From Lepas anatifera (taxonomy: Eukaryota > Arthropoda > Thecostraca > Lepadidae), in contig JAOTON010000200.1 of the NCBI GenBank assembly GCA_034440635.1, positions 682,001 to 746,000 of the forward strand: 64,000 bases of DNA, in the 5' to 3' direction. The position numbers were made by a program, and so were the translations under genes. The notes beneath the pieces are model-generated. The model did no database searches. It was given only the letters and a program-made list of their open reading frames with translations, and had not been told where the DNA came from. Below are positions 57,741 through 64,000 of this stretch, one piece after another. Each line of letters begins with the position of its first letter. Within the stretch, counting starts at the first letter, position 1.

Positions 57741-58170
57741 GCCTGATCACAGGTCAACCTCGGCATCGGAAGTTGATAAGTACAATTTCTCACACACAGT
57801 TTCGATTGGAATCACATGATAACAGGCCAACCTTGGCATCGGTAGTTGATAATTACAATTTCCCACACACAGTACTGATGGGAATCACATAGGGGCCAAC
57901 CTCCGCATCGATAGGTGGGAATCACACTTCCTCACATACTGCTTCGATGGGAATCGCCATGATAACAGGACAACCTTGGCATCCATGGGTGGAAATCACA
58001 TTTCCCCTACACACGTTTCTGATGGGAATCGCATGGTGACAGGGCAGCCTGGGCATAGATAGGTGGAAATTACACTTTTGCAAACACGGTTTGGATAGGA
58101 ATCGCAAGATAAAGGCCAACCTCAGCAGATATGGGTGGAAATCACTCTTCCACATATGGTTTGCACATAT
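57741..58170. repeat. ~73-bp minisatellite, six diverged copies
   Basis: The phrase CAACCTYGGCATCG recurs at 57755, 57828, 57897, 57971, 58045 and 58117 (spacing 69-74). Each is followed by TTGATAA/GGTGGAAATCAC, a TTTCYCACACAC segment and GATGGGAATC. Older and more diverged than the 50-bp array at 54.2 kb. Confidence 0.88.
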
Positions 58171-59639
58171 GGAGTTGCAAATACCGGAACAGTTGTGTTG
58201 ATCAAACTATTATTGGAGATTCATGGAAACAAATGAAGATCAATTTGTTTTATTCATATGTAAGAATTTGATGGTCCGAGCACTACATGTCTGTATGTGA
58301 CAACATTTCAGCATACAAAGTATCCCGTCCAACTAAATGAGTCCATCTCAACTAATTCCCGGACCATGTAGCGAGGATATGATCGGTCACGTCCCATTTA
58401 AACTTCCGAGACAATTTTGGACGAAAATATCCCGCGGCGTTCTCAAAGCAGTCTGATAGTATTCGTCCCATTCCTTGTTATTCCATCCCATTTTGTAATT
58501 TCATCCAATTTCCCGTTCCACGAAGAGCTTTACCATGTATGGTACTGCCAAGACCGCTGTTTATGTTCACAACTTGGCCTAACAATTTATAGTCCTCCAG
58601 GTATTCACTGTGATGGCGATTCTGTAAAAGCACCCATTTTCATTTGAAACAGCCTCAGATAACTGAAATGAATTGATGCCGTATTGCAAGCCGCCTGAGG
58701 CATAAATAGTTCCAGCCCGAACTACACCACTACATTTGAAATAAACATATTTTGATGGTTATACAGTTACTGGGCCCGGGAGGGTACATGATGGATGTTC
58801 AAGATCGGACCTGACAATCACTGCATGTGTCAGACTATTCGGGGAGTGGAGCTAGGAGTAAGCAAGCCAGGAGGCCGGTTAAGTTCGTCTCCAACGGAAC
58901 AATCTTTGTATCCCTACAGTGCCTATATACTATTAGGAACCAAGGCCAAGGTCTGAAAAGAATAGTGCATACAGGTCGGAAGAAGCGGGGAAGGAGCGCA
59001 CGCCACTTTAAATAAAAATAGATCAAATTCGTGCGGTCGTGATCCCCAAAACCGACTGTGACACAATTCCAACGATATCATTTTAGCACCGAAGGCACTC
59101 GACAGGAACAGAGACTATAGCAAGTGCTGCACATTTTTAGCTTCTTGAAATGTCCGGGTTGTCTTCTTTTTCTTTTTAACTGAGCTATTAAATTTCCATG
59201 ATTTTGGTTCAGGGCACAAATATTTGCAGCTATAGCTTGTAATTTAGTGCACATAAAAATGTATATGTCCAGGCCATTAAACTTATTGCAGCTCTAATCT
59301 TCCAATTGTACGTCGATAAGCAAAAACAAGTAAGGTGAAAGACCAATACACCGATGGAGGGTAACTATCAACGAAATTATAAAGAAGGTAAACTGAGGTG
59401 CATCTCTGTTCAGGGTATACTTTGTTTTGTAGAGCTAAGAAAACGTTTAAGAGGAGCCATAAAACTGGTTTATATTCTCCTGTTCCTGTCATAACTACTG
59501 CGCAAACAAACAATGCGCTCAACGCATTTCGTCATGTGTTCCTAAACATCCTGAACATTACCAAACATTTCTTATCGCACATATCACAACTGTCTCGTAG
59601 AACAGGGAACCGAATCGAGCAGACTGTCCAGCCCCGTAC
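58171..59639. other. No confident gene
   Basis: Open + frames at 58417-58647 and 59398-59772 (the latter 124 codons, non-ATG start, running into the CpG-rich patch). No domain. Confidence 0.3.
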
Positions 59640-60080
59640 ACAAACCACCGCACATCCACCCTGTAAGAGCCCTGGCCGTGCCAGCAGCCCACATGCTCCT
59701 GATTGTCGTCCCCACCCACCCGCCGTAGCTGTGATGGACGCACCCGGCATTGTCGCGGTGGGCCCCCGCTGAAATAGACCCATTCGTGCGGCACAGGCAC
59801 AAATATTTACGGTGGCATCCCGCGGAGGGTCCGGCCAAGCCACCGCAAAACAATATTGTGGTCTGCAGCTGACGAGCGAAGACGTACGCAGAACACAAGG
59901 AGTGGGGGAGGGGGAAGGGTGGCGGCGTCGACCGACGCGACGCAGGGTGTCGTCGTCCGCAGACGCTGTGGGCGTCAGCTGTCACAAATAGCTGAATGGA
60001 GTTCTCCCGTCGTAAACGCAAGCTGCTCCAGAGGCGTTCGTAGTCAAACTTACTCCAGATGTTGAGGGGATAACGGCGCC
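59640..60080. promoter_or_regulatory. CpG-rich patch with overlapping frames
   Basis: CG-dense and open on both strands (minus 59584-60105, 173 codons, non-ATG start). A donor-like GGA|GTAAGT lies on the minus strand at about 60053, preceded by a pyrimidine-rich tract and GGCATAG, so a short minus exon is possible. Confidence 0.3.
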
Positions 60081-61397
60081 TGACAAATGGTTCTATGCCA
60101 ACCAAACATCCACAAGAGAATGGAGGAGCGATGGGCCTCAGTTGGTCACTGACGGACGCGTTTCAAAGGGAATTTGGCACCTTTATTATGGAATTTTAAC
60201 GGACATAAGCACGCGATGGAGTATGCCCAGAAATCACTTGATCGACGTCTCATGTGCCCCAGAACGTAACGTTCACTGAGAAAAAAGGTAAAATTCACCT
60301 CAATTGACCCCGTCCTGCCCAAGTGGCCACATGGTATAGGGTGATTTCGGACACCTGACGTAATGTTAAAGCCCTGCTGCACGGCCAGATTGTTATTGCT
60401 CGGACTTCGCTAAAGGGAAAAGTCCACTTTGTTGAGTTCTAAAAAGGACAATTTATGCACAAAATAAGTCTGAACATCAGGCAACCAAATTTTGTTTCAA
60501 CCTCCAATGCAGCTCACAACAAATATATCGCCTCTTGTCTTACTACACAGAGTTGACCCAAGCATCGCTCATGATCACGGATCTGGCAGCTTGCGGTGAC
60601 TTGCGGCATGTAAGGTTGCGTGGCCATGCCATTTTCTAACATGTATCACGTGACGTGCGCTGTCAGAAGAAAAATGATGCTTTCATGGTTTGGTAGTAAC
60701 TTCTTCATGGATGTAGGGGTCAGGCTTTGGGGACCTTACTTCCTGAAGGTGTTTTCTGGGCATCACCAGAAACAGTACTCTGTAAAACCATTTTGTATTC
60801 TTGGATGTCGCGTGTTTCAATTCTTAATGGGAGGGAACCAGTGGAGGTTACAAGATAGGCCAGGGTTCCAAGCTGACTTCGTCCCCCCATCCAGCCTCAT
60901 ACTTCTGGTCGCAAATAGTAATTAAATAGTAAGGCGTCATTCGAGGTAAATATGGGGGTAGGGTTGAGTCCCATCTCTTCTCCCCCCTTCTGAAATGCCA
61001 GTCTGGCTCTACGGCTGGATGAAAAATATCGATAATTTCACCAGAGGTGGCTAAGAAGTCGAAGAGGGTCTGCCTCTGGCACTGGTTCGGCAGCTAACCA
61101 TGGAGGGGGTAGTTGAGACCAGAAGGGCATGCCAGTTTTAGGGAGCGCGTTGAAAAAACCTCTGCATGGGCCAATTTGTATAGTAAATTGTTCGGTGACT
61201 GAGCTGGACAGTTTCGGCTTTTTGCAGACCTGGGACTCTCCACGTGTGCCTGCCGTGAACAAGAAGCAAATCCAAAGACCAAACGGGGGAGGGTGAACCC
61301 CCTTGAATTCGTCCCTGTAGCTATACCCTTTTTTCCAGGAGCTGCCTTATTAACATTACTCCCACAGTGCAGCTGGGCACGGGCCCTCCACAGCAGA
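60081..61397. other. No confident gene; one F3-type end
   Basis: TTTCAAAGGGAATTTGGCACC (60153-60173, minus its last base) is an F3-type terminus without a partner. A G/C-rich snippet near 61285-61320 resembles MITE debris. A + ORF 60620-60925 lacks support. Confidence 0.3.
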
Positions 61398-61814
61398 CTA
61401 TTCACGTCCATGAGAAACGTGGCAGTCATCGCCTGAGCCTGCTGCTAATGCGCTTGGCCAGCGGTTATATGTATTGCCACTATCAGGCCAAGTCGCCGGG
61501 AGTTGGCGATAAGTGGCAATCAGCTTTGAAGCAATATGAACAAAAAAATACGTGGTGCAAGGTTTCAGTTTTTGCATCAAACCTTCAACTGATGTATTTT
61601 CCGAGAATTTGTCTCCATAAGCTGCTTTGATTTTTCTGAATGCATCGTAAAATGTCACCTCTTCTGAGAGATGCTTTGCATTCCGATGAACTTTTTGGTA
61701 CACCGCACCGTGGTTATCACAGCAACATACTGCGATAGTTGTGATATTAAGCTTGAAGCTTTCTTTCAATAGTTTCGAACAGGCGAAAGTCATACCGTCA
61801 TAAAGCATAACCAT
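61398..61814 (-). CDS. ORF of 138 aa, function unknown
   Basis: ATG at 61814 opens 138 codons to 61398. An in-frame stop lies 8 codons upstream, so this is a complete frame. It reads like a globular protein in its first 85 residues (helix-like charge pattern around HLSEEVTFYDAFRKIKAAYG) and becomes less ordered after. Splice sites could truncate it. No family is recognised. Confidence 0.28.
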   Translation of the reverse strand: MVMLYDGMTFACSKLLKESFKLNITTIAVCCCDNHGAVYQKVHRNAKHLSEEVTFYDAFRKIKAAYGDKFSENTSVEGLMQKLKPCTTYFFVHIASKLIATYRQLPATWPDSGNTYNRWPSALAAGSGDDCHVSHGRE

Positions 61815-61983
61815 GTTCGTGGAACATGAAACGTATTAACTGACTGAACACCTTCGCAGTAAGCAAAGGTTTGCGGGACCCATCACTCCCAGAGGCAGGC
61901 TTAGTGCTATGCCCTAGCCTCAGCCTAGTTGATTTCCCCTCTCCTGCGTCCCCCTATCAACCACACTGGAGAGGGGTCTGGCA
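61815..61983. other. Short intergenic stretch
   Basis: Nothing supported. Confidence 0.35.
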
Positions 61984-62879
61984 CTAACGTGCACTGGAGG
62001 GGGCCTGGTAGGCCCCGGGATCTTGGAAGAGGGGGGCCTGGTGGGCCCCCGAGATCTCGGAAACTAAGGGGCACAGAAAAACGCTGGTTGAATGGTGGGT
62101 GGAGGATATGGTGACCTACATAATAGACCATTTTCATTGACTTAGCTCAATATCTCCATGATCAAACGAGGGCATAAAGGTCAAATCTTGGCCGTGCTTA
62201 GGACCAATGGAGAAATGTTGTAACACTGAGGAAAACAGTCAGGAATATACCAAAGGTGGACCAGAGTCCTAGTGGAAAGGTCACAATATTTTCAAAAATT
62301 CTGGGTCAAGGTCATTCAACGTCACTGACCTATGACGTCACAATATGGTATATTCCCTATAACACAAACTACAACTAGCACTATATCAGCCGTTGGGCAG
62401 GAAATGAGACTGACCTTTCCTCATGACATTTGACCTTCAACCCTGAAATTCACATTAAGTTACCTTAACTATGACGTCATCGCATAATGTAACTCCAACT
62501 GGGTCACGCCATTTGATCGGAACCACTGGGGCCAAAGACCTTGAAGTACTAGTATGACCCTGACCTTGACCTTAATTTGAGGTTTACTCGACATATCATT
62601 CTGTTTATATTGCGTCATGACTTCATCACTCGGCCTCCAATGCAAGCGAACTGGTCCGACAGCGCGATTGCGGCAATCTCAAAATTTAGGTCTGAGTTTG
62701 CAAAGCTTTAAATCCAAACGTGTTCATCGATTTTCAAAAACTCTTACACCTATCGACGCGCCGTTAAATTCTCTTAACTGTGACCGAGGATCGTTTCATC
62801 GGCTACGAGCGGTTCTCCCGCCATCTCGGAAAAAAGTGGAAGGGGCCTCCGAGGCCCCCATCCAATGCACGTGATTTAA
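61984..62879. mobile_element. TTAA-type element, family F4 (copy 3)
   Basis: The left end CTAACGTGCACTGGAGGGGG pairs with the inverse of the right end (TTAAATCACGTGCATTGGAT, then GGGGGCC). The right TTAA is intact (62876-62879); the left has mutated to CTAA. The interior shares the TGACCTTGACC-rich stretch, a GACATATCATTCTG segment, AGCGCGATTGCGGC and CGAGCGGTTCTCC with copies 1 and 2. Subterminal GGGGCCT/AGGCCCC hairpins flank both ends. Confidence 0.6.
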
Positions 62880-62989
62880 CTCCAACCAAAAATTAAATTA
62901 ACAATAATACAAACAAAAAATCACTAATTGAACATATACATACTAGAACCAATCACAGGGCTCAGCTTTCCCAGCATGTTTGACATCAC

Positions 62990-63350
62990 TAGCCCGTAGT
63001 GACGAGGGGGCGAAGTCAGCTCGCTGGGCGGCTGTTATGAAGGCCCGTGGGCGACGCTCGTGTCCGGGATCGGAAGCCCTCCAAGCAGGCCGGTCTGGTC
63101 GACCATCCGGCGGCCGACGGCGGTTATCGTTTTTGTATGGCTTCCCGACCGACGACGATGACGACGGGAGGTCCGGCCAATGTTGTCGGACGCGGGAGCC
63201 GAGTCGACGCCGCGCCGCCAACACAATTGGTGGTACCAAAACATCGTGGACCAACACCCGACGCGGTTCAGAGAGGACCAACAAAGGCGGCCAAACCGCC
63301 AGAGGAGCGAAAAAGCCTCATTTCTCGACCCAATATCGTTTGTCAGACAA
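62990..63350. promoter_or_regulatory. CpG-rich patch
   Basis: CG-dense, with a GACGACGATGACGACGGG run. Open in several + frames (63047-63484, 63180-63530) with no recognised product. Confidence 0.35.
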
Positions 63351-63681
63351 CTGAGAAAAAGTTGCGCGGTTTCGATACATTACTGGTGCTTCCAGCACAC
63401 AGAAAAAGTCTCACTCGAGCGCGGAGTGGGAGCCGCCCACAAATCACCGACGTCGGGCTATTGGGACGCGACAAAAGGGCGTGAAGAGGAATTCAACAAG
63501 GAATTATTTGAAAGGTGGAACACCAATTGAGGATGTTTCAGTCAGAGCTGTTGATAAAACACCCAGAGACTCTCGGTTCAAAAGTTTAATGCAAAATAGA
63601 TTGAGGCAGGCGACCTGTTCTCATGCAAATGCAGAACACTTACGAATAATTCGGTATATAGTCTAGTCTCACTGCGTCTTC
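63351..63681. other. No confident feature
   Basis: Continuation of open frames without domains. Confidence 0.3.
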
Positions 63682-63850
63682 ATGCATCTGCCTTGATTGA
63701 CCCTGGTTCAGCTGTGTCTGTATTTGAGTGTTTCATTGCCAAGAAAACTCGGACCATATCCTATCCATATCCAAGTTTCCGCGCACCACCTGAGGTATAT
63801 TTGCTGGCCAACAATGATTACACCCCAAACATTGGGAACTACGACTAAAT
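63682..63850 (+). pseudogene. Possible retroelement aspartic-protease fragment
   Basis: A + frame reads ASALIDPGSAVSVFECF and stays open about 50 codons to a TAA near 63848. Retropepsin-like proteases have the pattern hydrophobic-(I/V)-D-(T/S)-G-(S/A)-x-x-(S/T)-hydrophobic. Here the T after D is P, which would inactivate the enzyme, and no second half or reverse transcriptase follows. It is a motif-level resemblance only and may be chance. Confidence 0.22.
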
Positions 63851-64000
63851 CGACAACAATAAAATCCAAATCCCATGTGAAAATTAAGGGCGTCACCACC
63901 ATGGGTGCCATAATCCCCATGACCACAAATATGTAAAGGCCTAGCCCCCATTAAACTTTGGGAGGCCCTCCCGCTGAACTCGAAGAACGCTTTTCGGTAC
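63851..64000. other. Window edge, nothing seen
   Basis: No supported feature. Confidence 0.35.

Overview
This window reads as nuclear DNA of an invertebrate animal with a large, repeat-rich genome. It has no tightly packed ORFs, operons or ribosome-binding sites. It does have short candidate exons with GT/AG borders, dinucleotide microsatellites, minisatellites, a tRNA-derived SINE, and many short inverted-repeat elements flanked either by TTAA or by 8-bp duplications. I cannot name the phylum from sequence alone. No reading frame matches a protein family I recognise, so every gene below is a splice-and-phase model made by eye, and no function is claimed.

The best gene models are: a three-exon gene on the + strand at 39203-40140 (172 aa, strong start context, C-terminal membrane segment); a three-exon gene at 16391-17962 (+, 163 aa); a three-exon gene at 43830-44949 (+, 159 aa); a five- or six-exon gene at 23989-25388 (-); and a two-exon or single-exon gene at 4305-4982 (-) with a CpG-rich stretch just upstream. 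Weaker single exons lie near 10.9, 28.9, 33.8, 49.6, 51.5 and 57.3 kb. Several short ORFs could encode secreted peptides (2.3, 6.8, 26.0, 40.2 kb).

Most recognisable content is mobile DNA. (1) TTAA-bounded, piggyBac-like non-autonomous elements of several families: 847-2091, 37263-37723, 41745-42605, 47459-48536, 61984-62879, plus partial copies. (2) hAT-like MITEs whose ends read like GGCGGATCC, with 8-bp target duplications: 5791-5928, 10530-10832, 14968-15241, 33488-33656, 42867-43024, plus decayed relatives. (3) A tRNA-like SINE at 11561-11760. (4) A possible retroelement aspartic-protease remnant at 63682-63850.

Tandem arrays include (TA)n at 8.2, 21.9, 22.0, 22.5 and 52.5 kb, a 294-bp (CT)n tract at 29.4 kb, a ~37-bp repeat at 30.4 kb, a 60-bp repeat built of 16-bp subunits at 16.0 kb, a 50-bp repeat with two alternating variants at 54.2-54.9 kb, and a ~73-bp repeat at 57.7-58.2 kb. 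CpG-rich patches, candidate promoters, occur near 5.2, 23.3, 26.5, 28.2, 28.7, 30.2, 36.4, 45-46.9, 51.2, 55.8, 59.9 and 63.1 kb. Remaining stretches are listed as featureless where I saw nothing.
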